A stretch of DNA of 64,000 nt, taken from positions 364,634 through 428,633 of the forward strand of contig ML977006.1 of the NCBI GenBank assembly GCA_010015675.1. Direction: 5' to 3'. The DNA comes from Byssothecium circinans (lineage: Eukaryota; Ascomycota; Dothideomycetes; Pleosporales; Massarinaceae). The position numbers and the translations under genes were made by a program. This document shows positions 22,514-33,790 of the stretch, piece by piece. The notes under the pieces were generated by a model, which worked only from the letters and a program-made list of their open reading frames with translations, made no database searches and had not been told where the DNA came from. Positions within the stretch are counted from its first letter, which is position 1. Every line of letters begins with the position of its first letter.

Positions 22514-24106
22514 TCATTCAAATCCCCATACCGTAAACACAACCGGCCGCCCATGCCCATCCATCCAACTCTCATAACCCCAGTGATCATACACCCCCTC
22601 TCTCTCCATAGCCCTAGGGACCCGTCGGTCCCTCGTCGCCGCCACCAACCTCGTGTGCCCCTTGATACCAACGTGATCAGAAACGCCGTGAATAAAGCGC
22701 GGGAAGAGGAAGTTTAGGAGGCGGAAGGGGAGCGAGAGTAGGCGGTGCAGGGGCTGGGTGATGCAGCCCAAAGGTCCAAAATTGGCGAGGGCGTCGGCGG
22801 AGATGTCGCCGCTGCCTAGGTGGTTGGGGTGGGATGGGTTGGCGATGGTTTGGGTTAGGGAGGCGATGTGGTTGTTTATGAAGGGGATGATTGGAATTTC
22901 TCTTGCATTGGTGGTCGCCTTGCGGTTGGCTTTGACATCGGTCTGTCTGCTGTTTGTCAGACGGTAGTGTGGGTCCGCGTTGGGCATGTGTTGGTTTCGA
23001 GCGTGGTCTTTTGCGATAGTTGCGTTGGCTGCGTTTCCATTCCCGCCTGGCTCGGGGTGCTGGAGGGAGTGTGGGTCCGGGTTTAGATCATGTCGATTTC
23101 TTCTATCCACTACCGGCTTGACGGACTCATCGTATCCTTCACTATCCCTTCCACTCTTTCCCATCGCCTCAGCCTCAGCCTCAGCACCATTTCCACCTTC
23201 CACATCCCTCACCGCCTCCAAAAACCGCCCTCAGAACCACATCAGCGAGAACCTGGTTCGCCAAATCGTCTTGCTCAGCAACTTCGGAATGAACCCCAAC
23301 CACCCTTCTCTCCAATTCCACGGCCTTCGCCTCAAGAACCGACACGTCTAGCGTCCAGGGTCATAGTGCGTGCCCGGAAACCACATCGTCCCAACCCCCT
23401 TTGCTCTCTTTCCCTCAACTCGTGGACCACGAGACTGAGTAGCCAAGGCGGCATTGGGGAAGACGAGGCACGGCTGAAAAGCCCAGACATTACTCCCCTT
23501 TCTCATCTTCTTACAGCGGGCGGAACTCGGGTGATCGACAGCTACGGGACATCTATACGTCCTGTATACTTCTTCGCATAGCGTGTGGAGATCTCTTTCT
23601 TCAGTCACGGCTCATCTCTTGAGTAGGCCGCAGTTGTTCATCATTCCCGCTACGGAGCGCATGGTGAATGCGCCGCGACTGAATCCGAACATCCAGATCT
23701 CGTGGTCGGGGGTGAAGTGCTCGACGATGAAGCAGTATATGGGGATGCATTCAGCGGCGATGGAGGATGCTGTCATGCCATCCTATAGGTACGAGGCGAA
23801 GGGCTGGTTGAGGCCGATGCCTTCTTGGTACCCAGCGGTGACGTTGGGTGAAGATGTTATGGGATGGACGAGTGTTGGATGTGGAGGGGACGAGGTGGGG
23901 GAGAACTCGACGGTTCCGACCTGGCTTCGACATCAGTCAGGATGAATTGAGGCGAGGTGAGACTAAGTGGAGAAGACGTGATGGAACGGACTACGTACCA
24001 TGTTTGCCAGCATCCGGATGTTGCTTGGAGGTGCGTCTTCTACTTCAGTCTCTCGACCGATCCATGTTCCATCGCAGAAGATGACGAGGTGTCTGGTAGG
24101 AGACAT
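22514..24106 (-). pseudogene. Broken DUF2235 (Tle1-like alpha/beta hydrolase) gene
   Basis: DUF2235 proteins are predicted serine hydrolases related to bacterial Tle1 phospholipases. Exon 1 (24106-23999) gives SPTRHLVIFCDGTW, the family N-terminus. A GTACGT intron follows, ending at a CAG near 23919. Exon 2 carries EHFTPDHEIWMFGFSRGAF with the nucleophile motif GFSRG, then EEVYRTYRCP, VWAF, WFPGTHYDPGR and FLEAVRDV, all in one frame and in family order. Within that frame are at least four stops: after SYL, after LLKR, after YDPGR and before GRFLEAV. Two or more of these are explained by single C-to-T changes (CAG or CGA to TAG or TGA). The C-terminal part to 22514 is poorly conserved. Judged a pseudogene. 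Confidence 0.75.
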
Positions 24107-24579
24107 CAGGTTCAAAAAATATATAAGAATATAAGAATAGGGAAGGTGGGTGGGGAGTCGAGTTCTGTGTACAATGCATGAAGTGCAGAGCAAGATCCTG
24201 ACGGCGAACACGTTGTGGCCAGTCGTTCTTTCTCCCCAGGTCGCTACCCCAGTAATTGGCAATGAGAAGAAGAGTGAGGCTTTCTATAAGTGGCATATGA
24301 GATACAGTTAAAACAAGGGAGCAGAAGGTGACAAGGTGTGATGGGTGATTGTAAGATACAGAGACGATGATCAGCAGGAGTGGCCTAAAGACTCCTACAT
24401 GATAGGTACCTTGGTGATGAATCAGATAGTACGCTAGATGGTTCCCTTTGCTACAAGATTGAACTGACCAGTGCTTACATATATAACGAACATCCAATAT
24501 GGTGTATCGATTGACTGCCCCAAAGATCAATCGTGCCCATCATCGCATAGAATTACCCCGAGGAGTTGGAAACCCCTCC

Positions 24580-25530
24580 TCAAAACCCCAGAATCTCATC
24601 CAGAACCGTCCACATCTCCCTCTGCCTCGCCCTTTCCTCGTCTGCCATTACACCATCCGCACCCACCTCACTCCCCTTCATATCCTCCTCCTTCCCCACC
24701 GCCTCCCCAAACCCCTCAAGCGTCGCCATAACCCGTCCCGCCATCCGCTTCACCCCCTCAATCTCCCTTTTCTTCCTCTCAACCTGGCTCTCCATCTCCC
24801 TAATCAGCGTCTCCCTCGCCTGATGCGGCCGATACTCATTGATCAGCGCATGCATGTTCATCGACAGCGTCAATATCTCCCTCAGTATCTTATCCTTCGC
24901 CTTGTCGTACACCGGTTTCTTCGGGCCCCAGGGCTGCATGGGGTCCTCCGGCTCCTCTCTGAGCAGTATCGGGTTGCCGTCCTTGTCTTTGGAGAGGCCG
25001 GCGGGGTCGGCGGCTAGACTACCGAGAAGTTCGATGTGTTTGAGGAGTATGGAGCGCAGAAAGCGGAAGAGGTAGTTTTGCCGGTCGAGACTCGACCATT
25101 TCTCATCGGGGGAAAGCTCTGGGTACAATCTCTCGTACTCCCATAATGGCAGCAGGCCCACATTCTCGTCTTTGTTCCAGAGCCGCCCGCTCACGTATTT
25201 CATGATTTGCTCGAATTCATCGGTGCCGGAGATCTTTGTCGGTTTGCCGAAGACGCGGTACTCGGTTTCTTCGGAGGGGGGTTCGGGCGGGATGAGGTAG
25301 GTGAGCTGTTCGCGCAATTCGGCGGGGAGAGAGAGGAGGTTTGCTGCTGTGAGCTGCGGAGAGGCGGGGGCGGAGGTAGAGGTAGCGGCATTGGAGGATT
25401 CGGAGGCGAGAGTCTCTTTTGCGTCTTTGAGGGCGGAGAGATTGGTGGGGGTGAAGTGCTTGTAGAAGGGCGGCGGGAGGGGGAATATGGAGAGGATGGC
25501 TTGTCCGTCTTCTTCTGGTGGTTGCGCCAT
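24580..25530 (-). CDS. med7: Mediator complex subunit 7
   Basis: Subunit of the Mediator middle module, bridging gene-specific activators and RNA polymerase II in the nucleus. Single exon, 316 aa, ATG at 25530. The N-terminus has IFPLPPPFYKHFTPTN, the conserved Med7 polyproline/FYKxFT motif. The middle has DRQNYLFRFLRSILLKHIELLGSL and the C-terminal half forms predicted coiled coil (INEYRPHQARETLIREME, VERKKREIEGVKR), which pairs with Med21 in the known structure. Length is a little above the usual 220-280 because of fungal low-complexity inserts. No lesions. This housekeeping gene sits in the ordinary, unmutated part of the window. Confidence 0.92.
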   Translation of the reverse strand: MAQPPEEDGQAILSIFPLPPPFYKHFTPTNLSALKDAKETLASESSNAATSTSAPASPQLTAANLLSLPAELREQLTYLIPPEPPSEETEYRVFGKPTKISGTDEFEQIMKYVSGRLWNKDENVGLLPLWEYERLYPELSPDEKWSSLDRQNYLFRFLRSILLKHIELLGSLAADPAGLSKDKDGNPILLREEPEDPMQPWGPKKPVYDKAKDKILREILTLSMNMHALINEYRPHQARETLIREMESQVERKKREIEGVKRMAGRVMATLEGFGEAVGKEEDMKGSEVGADGVMADEERARQREMWTVLDEILGF

Positions 25531-26174
25531 TGTGGGTTCCCTTCTCCAGTACTCGACCGAGAGTCAAGCAGTGTAATTGATGTGAAAGGTATGGCCGACG
25601 CGTTTGGAAAGTCGAGCTCTAGGATCTTGGCGATCCCTCGGCAAAGCACAGACCTTTCACCCACACCTTACTAAAACTCACACAATAGCCTAATCCTAGC
25701 AAACATTTGCCCTTGTGAACGTTACCTAGTATGAAAGGCCCACTGAACTTAAATTAAGCCCAACACAGAAGAAAGTCCGACACGGGCGAGAAGGAAGGGC
25801 CAACGCACCCCACCTCTTGCTTGTACTCGGGGTACATTAACCATCGAGTTGGCCACCGGTTTAGCAATGCAGAGTATACGGAAGAAAGTCCTCGCATGTA
25901 ATCATGGCATACGTCACATCTCACTATAACAATATGGCATTAGGTTAGTGTGCCAACCGCGAGAAAAGTGCATTACAAATGCACATATGTAGGTACAGGG
26001 GTGGGGGGGATGAGACTCAGCACGTTATATTCCACACAATCCTTGACGTATAAATACGAGAAACTTCCCGCTTTGTTACGAACTCATCAATCAAAAACTT
26101 TCAATTAGCTTTCCTCCCCCGCCTGCCTCACTACACCACCTACCAGTGATCAAAGCATTCTTCCAACCATCGAA
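25531..26174. other. Divergent intergenic region
   Basis: Separates med7 (minus) from the reductase at 26175 (plus). It contains a TATA-like element near 26050 and a pyrimidine-rich leader just before the reductase start. No gene seen. Confidence 0.5.
26049..26056 (+). promoter_or_regulatory. TATA-box-like element of the reductase gene
   Basis: TATAAATA lies 119 bp upstream of the ATG at 26175, followed by a C/T-rich stretch typical of fungal transcription starts. Confidence 0.45.
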
Positions 26175-27254
26175 ATGTCCACCCGCCGCGCAGTCGTCCA
26201 GAAATCCGCTGATGTCGCCGAGATCAAAGACGTTCCCCTCCCCAAACTCAGAGACGACTACATCATCGCCAAAACCAAAGCTGTAGCCCTAAACCCCACA
26301 GACTGGAAGAGTCTCGCCGGCCGTCCCTCACCGGGCGCCATCGTCGGATGCGATTACTCTGGCATCGTCACCGAGGTGGGCAAGGCTGTCACCACGCCGT
26401 TCAAGGTCGGTGACCGAGTTGCGGGATTCGTTCGAGGAGGCAAGTCGCACCGTTCCTAGGACTGCAGACGTTTGTTAACGTGTGTATTAGGCGATCCCGA
26501 GAACCACGAAAATGGCGCCTTTGCAGACTACGTAACCGCCAAGGGCGACCTCCAGATCAAGATCGCAGACAACATCTCCTTTGAAAAGGCTGCTACCCTT
26601 GGTGTTGGAATCACGACGGTCGGACAGGGTTTGTATCAAACTCTCGGCCTCCCCCTTCCACCCGCCAAGGTCGAAGAGCCCACCTCGATCCTCATCTACG
26701 GCGCCTCAACCGCCACCGGCACCTTGGCCGTACAGTATGCGAAGCTATCCGGGCTCAAGGTTTTCGCAACAGCCTCCCCGCACAACTTCAATCTGGTCAA
26801 AAAGCTTGGTGCCGACGAGGTCTTCGACTACAAGGACCCGGACGTCGGCGCTAAGATCCGCGCTGCTACCAACGACTCGCTGGGATATGTCTGGGACACT
26901 ATTTCTGAGGGTACTTCGCCTGCTATTTCCGCCGCGGCGCTGAGCTCCAAGGGGGGAAAGTACGGCACCATTCTGCCGGTGAAGGACTTCCCGCGAGATG
27001 ACGTGAAGAGGAGCTTTACGCTCGCGTATACGGCGCTGGGGGAGAAGTATAACGATACTTTTCCGGCGAATAAGCAGGACTTTGACTTTGCGGTTAAGTT
27101 CTGGAGGCTGAGCGCTGAGCTGATTAATAGTGGCAAGGTGAAGACGCATCCCGCGGAGGTTCGGAGTGGCGGGTTGGATGCCATTCCGCAGGGTCTAAAA
27201 GATTTGAAAGAGGGCAAGGTTAGTGGTAAGAAACTTGTGTACAAAGTTGAGTGA
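26175..27254 (+). CDS. Medium-chain reductase, trans-enoyl-reductase-like
   Basis: NADPH-dependent MDR-family oxidoreductase without structural zinc, similar to the stand-alone trans-acting enoyl reductases (LovC/ToxD type) and toxin-cluster dehydrogenases; the partner here is unknown and no PKS is in the window. Exons 26175-26439 and 26491-27254 give 342 aa. Features: N-terminal GroES-like domain with ALNPTDWKSL and GCDYSGIVTEVG; Rossmann-fold ILIYGASTATGTLAVQYAKL (GASTATG nucleotide loop); C-terminal VRSGGLDAIPQGLKDLKEGK and KLVYKVE. The intron is 51 bp and starts with GC, not GT (GCAAGT...TTAG): this junction alone gives the in-frame RGGDPENHENGAF. No lesions. Divergent from med7. Confidence 0.88.
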
Positions 27255-27743
27255 TGGCATGGGGTGGAGAAGTTTCTGTCAGCCGTGAAAGTGGTCCAGT
27301 AGGATGCTAGAAGTCTGTGTACACTCTACACATTTGGTCGCACGAGGACGACGCGTATTTTCTAGTGGTATTAGGCCGACACGATATGAATCGTCTCAAT
27401 CATCAATTCACAAAGGTCGTTTGGTAGTTCCATCGTAGACGTGATGAGAAGTTGTGGTGCGATTGCGATGGAAGAGGGATGTTGCCAGTGGACATGGAGC
27501 TCAGACCACAAACGTTTACCCCTTCTGGGCTTAGTACGACGAGATGGAGAAGGCTTGCACCTGTGTATAACTGTTGGATTTTGCTAAATACCAATCATAT
27601 AATCATTAGAAATAGAAAATATTCGAGGATAAGATAGGATAAGCTGACATGAATTAGAAGGTCTCCTCTGATTATGAACGTTCATGCAAGTCACATAATA
27701 CCATGGTACCTTCCCCAAACGCCGACACCAAACAGACAACCTC
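27255..27743. other. Intergenic between two convergent reductase genes
   Basis: 3' regions of two MDR genes that point at each other. AT-rich near 27590-27640. No gene supported. Confidence 0.5.
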
Positions 27744-28751
27744 TCACTTAATATGGACAATAACCTTTCCCCTTGCCCTCCCCGTCTTCAACTTCTTAAA
27801 AGCCTCCGGCGCCTTCTCAAACTCAAAAACCTCATCGACGACCGTCCTAACCTTACCCTCCTTCATCCACCTCCCAATCTGCGCCAGTTCCTCTGAGCTC
27901 GGTTTCGCCAACGGCATCTCATACTTATTCTTCCCCCCTCCCAAGAACCCCGGAAGGAGCATGTTGCTCCCCAGCTGAGCGATCTGCCGGAGACTGAAGC
28001 TTGCGCCAATCTGGCAGAACTTGCCGGTCTTCGGGATGAGGAATTTGGGAGAAGCTTTGTACAAGTTTGCGGGTGTGCCGACGTTGTCGACAATCAGTGT
28101 GAAAACTTGGCCTTTGGATATGAGAGCCGCCACGATGTCGGTGGTTTTGTAGTCGAGGACTTCGTCTGCACCTAAGGATTTGCAGAGTGGGATGTTGGCG
28201 CTGGAGCAGGACGTTGTGACATGGCAGCCGAGGGCTTTCGCGATTTGGATACCGTAGGTGCCGGTACCGCCGGATCCGCCATTGATGAATACTTTGTCCC
28301 CTTCCTTCACGTTCGGATGGATTGATTGGTATGCAGTGAGTCCGGCTACACCGACGCCCGCCATGTCGTCAACTTCCAGCCCTTCTGGCATCGCAGCAAG
28401 CATCTCTTTATCCGCCGCGATGAATTGACCCAACGAGCCGTGATCTATCTTCCCAACACGCGAGCCAAAAACCATTTCGCCAACTTTGTAGTTGTCGACT
28501 TTGCTGCCAGTCGCAGCGACTTTGCCGCAGAAGTCCATTCCTGGCGTGCATGGAGAGGGTATCATGCCTTTTGAGATGATGCCCATTTCCGGGACTTTGT
28601 GGTCGGCAGGATTGAGCGCAGCGCTGTACACTTCGACTAAGACCTGGTCATCGGTGATGGTCGGGCGCGGTGCGCCGGATGCAGGCATGAACAGCGTGTT
28701 TTCGAGACCGCCGCTCGCGGTGGTGAATTGCCAGGCTTTCATGTTCTCCAT
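27744..28751 (-). CDS. Zinc-type alcohol dehydrogenase/quinone-oxidoreductase-like protein
   Basis: Single-exon MDR enzyme, 335 aa, ATG at 28751. The GroES-like domain contains SAALNPADHKVPEMG and TPGMDFCGKVAATG. The cofactor domain contains GDKVFINGGSGGTGTYGIQIAK, whose NGGSGGTG loop fits NADPH binding in quinone-oxidoreductase-like members, and SLGADEVLDYKTTD follows. The C-terminal ARGKVIVHIK is the family's closing strand. Zinc ligands of classical alcohol dehydrogenases are not evident. Likely a cytosolic reductase of alpha,beta-unsaturated carbonyls; the substrate is unknown. It faces the reductase at 26175, but the two are not close paralogues by eye. Confidence 0.87.
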   Translation of the reverse strand: MENMKAWQFTTASGGLENTLFMPASGAPRPTITDDQVLVEVYSAALNPADHKVPEMGIISKGMIPSPCTPGMDFCGKVAATGSKVDNYKVGEMVFGSRVGKIDHGSLGQFIAADKEMLAAMPEGLEVDDMAGVGVAGLTAYQSIHPNVKEGDKVFINGGSGGTGTYGIQIAKALGCHVTTSCSSANIPLCKSLGADEVLDYKTTDIVAALISKGQVFTLIVDNVGTPANLYKASPKFLIPKTGKFCQIGASFSLRQIAQLGSNMLLPGFLGGGKNKYEMPLAKPSSEELAQIGRWMKEGKVRTVVDEVFEFEKAPEAFKKLKTGRARGKVIVHIK

Positions 28752-29829
28752 TTTGATGATGATTGAAATGAAATTTCAGGACTTTGGGTGGTGGTTGTAT
28801 AATGATTGAGGCATTGTTGGCCGTCTTTTGCACTTGTATTGCGCATTAGAAAGCAGTTACGTCATCGAATGAAGCTCTATTTTCACCTCACCAATCCGCA
28901 CCACGCCTCTACGCTTGATTTTTATATTTCATATATACTTCTATGTGCAGAATTCTATTTTCTTGTAATATAAAATGCCATAGAAGCGAAAACCGCAGTA
29001 TTCTTATGAACTTTAGGTGTTGGCGCATTTTTTATGGTCGAGTCTTAAGTCCGGAGAATCCGAGAGCTTCGCGGTTGCTGCGGGGCAAGTTCTACTCGCT
29101 ATCAAACCTCCACGGGCAGACCCACAAACCTAGACCAGTACGGAAATGTATGCAGCATAGGCTGCTTTACCGCTTCATTCAATTGAGTTAGATCATTTCT
29201 TCATAGTAGGAGGCTTGGCCTTCGTGTCTTCCTACCTCGTGAGTTTGAATGCTAGCACCACCCTATTCTTCGTCCATCCGTCTTGGCTTGGTCCCTTTCA
29301 AAAGGATCGGCAAGCTCCCAGTCGGAATTCACGTCGTCTTCGTCAGGCGTGCCGAGCGTAGGTAGAGAGTAAGCCTAATCGCATTATTGCTCCAGGAGCA
29401 AGTTTGTACCAAAACGCGCTAGTCAACGCGCTAGCCTCTTTAATCATGTCACGTGCCGGGGGCATTATGTAATCACGTTGGGGTCGACCGTGCCTCCCGT
29501 CTCAGCCTTCACCTCTCAAGCCATTACCCGTAAACGTTTCAATGACGACTCGGTCTTGAACTGCTCCTTTACCACCTCCACCTCCGCGTATGATCAGGGT
29601 TTTTACAGCAGAAACGCCCGGGAGTGCAAGAGTTCTCACATCGCGCGACCGTCACCTGCCGACTCGTCAGCTGTTCTCATTTCACCTGCAGGCAGAAGAA
29701 CCCGGATTATCGCCCCGTTTATCCATATCGGAAATCGCTCCCCCCTCTTCTTCCGCCTTTTTGCTCTATCATTCGTGCCCTTAACCCGGCCCTCTTACCA
29801 CTATTCGCACAAAACACTGCCCGATCACC
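28752..29829. other. Intergenic, divergent promoters
   Basis: Between a minus-strand reductase and the plus-strand phosphatase remnant. No recognisable coding block. A C/T-rich stretch before 29830 looks like the phosphatase leader. Confidence 0.45.
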
Positions 29830-30405
29830 ATGCCGAACCCACCAATCACCAAGATCACCGATCAACTTTACCTTGGCGATGGTAAGAGTTCTCGTGATCC
29901 TGAAATCCTCGGCAAGCACAACATCACCGCCGTGGTCTCTCTCAGCGCGGGGCGATGGATCTATTGGCACTAGCCCTGGTATAAGAAGATCATCGTTGAA
30001 GGCAATCACCTCTTCATACCGTGCGAAGACAGCATGACGATGAACCTGCTGCCCGAGCTCGCCAATATTTGCGACTTCATCAAGAAGCACCTGGATTCCG
30101 GTTCCGTCCTGGTCCATTGCGACCGGGGCGTGTCGCGGTCTGTCACGGCCTTGATCGCCTATCTAATGCAAACTCACCAGTACGACCTCGCCGCCGCCTT
30201 GGCCTTTGTGGGAGAAAAGAGGAAGATCAGGCCGAACAATAACTTCAAGGAGCAGTTAGAGGTATGGGGAGCGGTCGGGGGCAACATCTGGGCAGCTCCG
30301 GGAGTTCCCAAGGCAGAATATGCGGCTTACCTGGCGAACAGGAAAAAGCGATTGCAGGAGGCTGGGCTGACTGGAAACGAGCCAATCGGCATAACGTCCT
30401 TGTAA
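29830..30405 (+). pseudogene. Dual-specificity phosphatase with one nonsense codon
   Basis: Small dual-specificity (Tyr/Ser/Thr) phosphatase. From ATG 29830 the frame reads ITDQLYLGDG and HNITAVVSLSAGRW, the DSP N-terminal strand pattern, then a TAG at 29971-29973 (codon 48). After the stop the same frame continues without shift through PCEDSMTMNLL, the catalytic loop VLVHCDRGVSRSVTALIAYLM (HCxxGxSRS), and RKIRPNNNFKEQLEVWG, ending at 30405 after 191 codons. Everything except one codon is intact, and TAG stands where CAG would fit, so a single C-to-T change explains it. Re-initiation downstream (ATG at about 30034) could still give a fragment containing the active site. Confidence 0.78.
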
Positions 30406-30924
30406 CTAACGACCTGCTTTACCTGTACCAAATCCCATTAAAGCTTGCACCAGTCCTCACGCGCACGGTCAACACCTGTGTTGATCCTTTAGGTTGCAGA
30501 GCCCTAGACCTCCGTCCCCTTACAGGAGGTTCTCACCTTTGCTCTCTAGATAGTTACCTGTGCCCCAGTGCCGTCGGGAATCTACAATTATGGATAGCTC
30601 TATTAGTTTTTTAAACCATATGTTTCATCGATGATGTCCCTCCAAAATTTCCTGTATCACAGCTATCTTCCTCCTACCAGGGAGCGGAAACCTGTAAATG
30701 GCCTTGCATAAGCTTCTAGAGGAATGCGCAGAGCAAGGAATGCGTAATGCATTACCGAGACTCTGGTAGCCTGCTTCGAGGCTTTTATACACTTGGAAAA
30801 AAATTATTTGTACAAACTTAGCAATAAGGACTTGCATAACAATGTGGTATAGCTAGTGCTTACAAAGGAGGAGATTCCATTGCCTTGGAGATAGATACTA
30901 GGAGAGAAACAATAGCTAGAAAAG
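30406..30924. other. Intergenic; ends in hAT target site
   Basis: No gene supported. The last eight bases, TAGAAAAG at 30917-30924, are the left copy of the hAT target duplication. Confidence 0.5.
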
Positions 30925-31267
30925 CAGACTTGTCAACAATCAAGCGGCTTGCAAGCGCTTGATTGATAGCTTGATAACTATCAATCCCATCAAGTCAAGC
31001 TCGCCTATACTAATTTTTTAGCAATCCAAGCTGAGGAGGGTCAGCTTGATTGTTTAGCTTGATGGGCTTGATTAAGGTAGCGCGTAAGGTTGCTCGTTTT
31101 GCAGCAGGAGCGATCTTACGATAGGTTTTTAGTATTGTAGTCGTCGCAGTACTAGTACGTAATCAGCCTAACTTCTGCAACACTATACTCCCTCTACCAG
31201 CCACCTAAACAACCCACTATCGCGTTATTTTTTTTGCTCCCGTCGCCCTTATCGTATTGCCACCACC

Positions 31268-33169
31268 ATGCCTCCTACGAAACGCGCCTCTAATAACCTT
31301 ACTCGCCCGAAGAAACGCGTCAAATCCTCCACCACCCGCGGCACTGTCAGCCAGCCTATAGCCGTCGATAGTCAGCTATCGCCATCGCCGTCGCGTCTGT
31401 CGCCTCGCAGAGGTCTCATAGAGGCGTCCTAGGCTTCAACTTTTAAGTCGCAACTACGCGAGTCGCAGCCTGAAGACGCTATCGTCGCGCCTACCAAGGG
31501 CAGCGAGAGGGTAACAGCAGCCTCGTCGGCAGCAACCCCAGATAATGAGACCTTGTAAGAGGCGCTGGACGCGAGCCTTATAGACGACTTTAAGGGAATC
31601 AATTGGGGGCGTTTACGCAAGTATATGAAGCCGCTCTCATCATAGAAGTCGCGCAAGAGCTAGATCTATCGCTATGGCTACCGCGTTGCGCTGCTGAAGG
31701 ACCCAAGTAAGCTATACTTCGTGTGCCGTCACTGCTATGAGCATAAGTACACAGATACTGGCGTCGGGATATATGAGACGACGCTCTTAACGTCGTCAGC
31801 GCAGCGACACTTAGAGCTGCCCAAGCGCGGCCATGGCTACAGCAAGTCGGCCGTCGCTGCAAAACCTACCTAGCTACAACGCCTGCTCAAAGACGGCAAC
31901 AACAGCGTGTCGCAGAAGGTGGCTAACGAGCTCGCTGGCTTCAATACCCAGCGCTTCCGGCTAGTAGCTGTTAGCTAGCTTATTAAGAATAATCACCCTC
32001 TCTCTGAGTTTGAAACACTAGCTTTTTGACGCCTCCTTAAAGCTTCTAACCCACTAGCAGAACGAGCGCTTTGGACGTCTCATGTAAGCGTCTCCCAGTA
32101 CGTTGCGCGCTTGTACAAGCACCTAAAGCCGCGCGTTATCTTGTAACTATTGCAGGCGCTTAGCAAAGTACACCTCAGCTTTAATGGATGGACGACAAAG
32201 GGCGGCAAGCGTGGCTTTCTAGGCGTTATTGCGTACTTTGTCAACAGCAGAGGCGACCTGCAGGACTTGCCTATAGCGCTGCCCCAGCTAATAGGCGCTC
32301 ATAGTGGCGAGAGGATGGCCAAGGTCATTATAAAAACGCTGTAGGACTTTAAGATCACGTCGCAGTCAATTAGTTACTTCATGCTTAATAACGCTACTAA
32401 CAATAACAGTACTGTTGCAATATTAGCTTAAGAGTACGGTTTTAATGTCACCTACTAGCGCCTCCACTGCGGACCTTACACGCTTAACCTTATCGGCCAG
32501 ACGCTCCTCTAGGGTAAGGGCAGCGCCGCCTCATTCAACAACGACGTATAAGAGCTTACTAACGAGCACGACTTTATAGCGGAGTGGAGGCGCGTAGGCC
32601 CACTTGGCGTACTACTTAGTATCATGAACTACATTAAAACGCCGTAATAGCATAAGCTCTTTAAGGACTTCCAGCACCTCACCCACACTGAGCTGCCGTC
32701 TAGCGCGTCAGCTAACGATCGCAAGATCCTTGAGCCTGTTAAACCCGTCGTTACGCGGTGGAACTCATACTACTTATGCTTTAAGCGTGCTGTAAAGCTG
32801 TAGTTTATAGTTAACACCTACGCTACTCACCATATACAGCGGGTGCAAAGGGAGGACACGTTTGCGCAAAGTCGCGGCAACAAGCTGCTAGTTGCGCAGC
32901 CGTGGATGCGATTAGACGGCCTTATAGGTACTAATTAGGCAGTAATTACAGAGTACATGGACATATTAAAACCGCTCAAGACTGCTACAAAGCGCCTTGA
33001 AGGGCGCGGCAAAAGCGGCAGCTTTGGGGCTATTGCTGAGATAATTCTAATATTCGAATACCTCCTTACCTACTATGAGCAGCGCGTTAACGCGTACGAG
33101 GCGGTTAACTACAACGAGCACGATGAGTCGCCTGAGGATCACATTGCAATTAACTTACGCGCAGCTTGG
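31268..33169 (+). pseudogene. hAT transposase, RIP-degraded, 3' end lost in gap
   Basis: From ATG 31268 one frame can be followed for about 630 codons to the gap: a Ser/Arg-rich N-terminus; a BED-type zinc-finger-like region (YFVCRHCYEHKY followed by SSAQRHLELPKRGH); the catalytic region VHLSFNGWTTKGGKRGFLGV, containing the hAT W-T motif; HCGPYTLNLIGQTLL; VTRWNSYYL; and LKTATKRLEGRG. About 20 stops interrupt it, nearly all TAG or TAA in the place of Gln codons, with no obvious frameshift. That is the pattern left by C-to-T mutation of CpA on one strand. The C-terminal dimerisation domain is in the unsequenced gap. Non-functional. Confidence 0.8.
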
Positions 33170-33544
33170 NNNNNNNNNNNNNNNNNNNNNNNNNNNNNNN
33201 NNNNNNNNNNNNNNNNNNNNNNNNNNNNNNNNNNNNNNNNNNNNNNNNNNNNNNNNNNNNNNNNNNNNNNNNNNNNNNNNNNNNNNNNNNNNNNNNNNNN
33301 NNNNNNNNNNNNNNNNNNNNNNNNNNNNNNNNNNNNNNNNNNNNNNNNNNNNNNNNNNNNNNNNNNNNNNNNNNNNNNNNNNNNNNNNNNNNNNNNNNNN
33401 NNNNNNNNNNNNNNNNNNNNNNNNNNNNNNNNNNNNNNNNNNNNNNNNNNNNNNNNNNNNNNNNNNNNNNNNNNNNNNNNNNNNNNNNNNNNNNNNNNNN
33501 NNNNNNNNNNNNNNNNNNNNNNNNNNNNNNNNNNNNNNNNNNNN
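33170..33544. other. Assembly gap (375 N)
   Basis: A run of N inside the hAT element. Any open frame drawn through it is meaningless. Confidence 1.
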
Positions 33545-33790
33545 TGTGAGTGTGAGCGCCGAGTCAGAGAGCCGGGCCACCGAGCAGAGCCACCACGAAG
33601 ACCCCCAACAACGAAACCTAGAACCGCAACACAGAGCGGAAAAACAGGGCAAACAACGGGCCCAAAAAGCGACCACCAGAGACGACAACAAGAGACAGCA
33701 GAAGAAGACAACAGACAACGACAATACGGACCGGCGACGCGGGACGACGAAACGCAACAACAAAACTAAACACAAAACAGACCACCAAGA
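33545..33790. other. Strongly T-poor tract beside the gap
   Basis: About 245 bases in which the given strand is almost without T and rich in A, C and G (GACAACAAGAGACAGCAGAA style). It resembles neither the hAT coding sequence before the gap nor the AT-rich end after it. It may be low-complexity filler, a misassembled read end, or a genuine strand-asymmetric insert. Confidence 0.6.

Noticed and set aside
22900..23581. Plus-strand Ser/Pro-rich frames near 23 kb
   Set aside because: They lie opposite the DUF2235 pseudogene and show no own features.
25207..25674. Gly/Glu-rich plus-strand frame opposite med7
   Set aside because: Antisense shadow of the low-complexity part of med7; no independent support.
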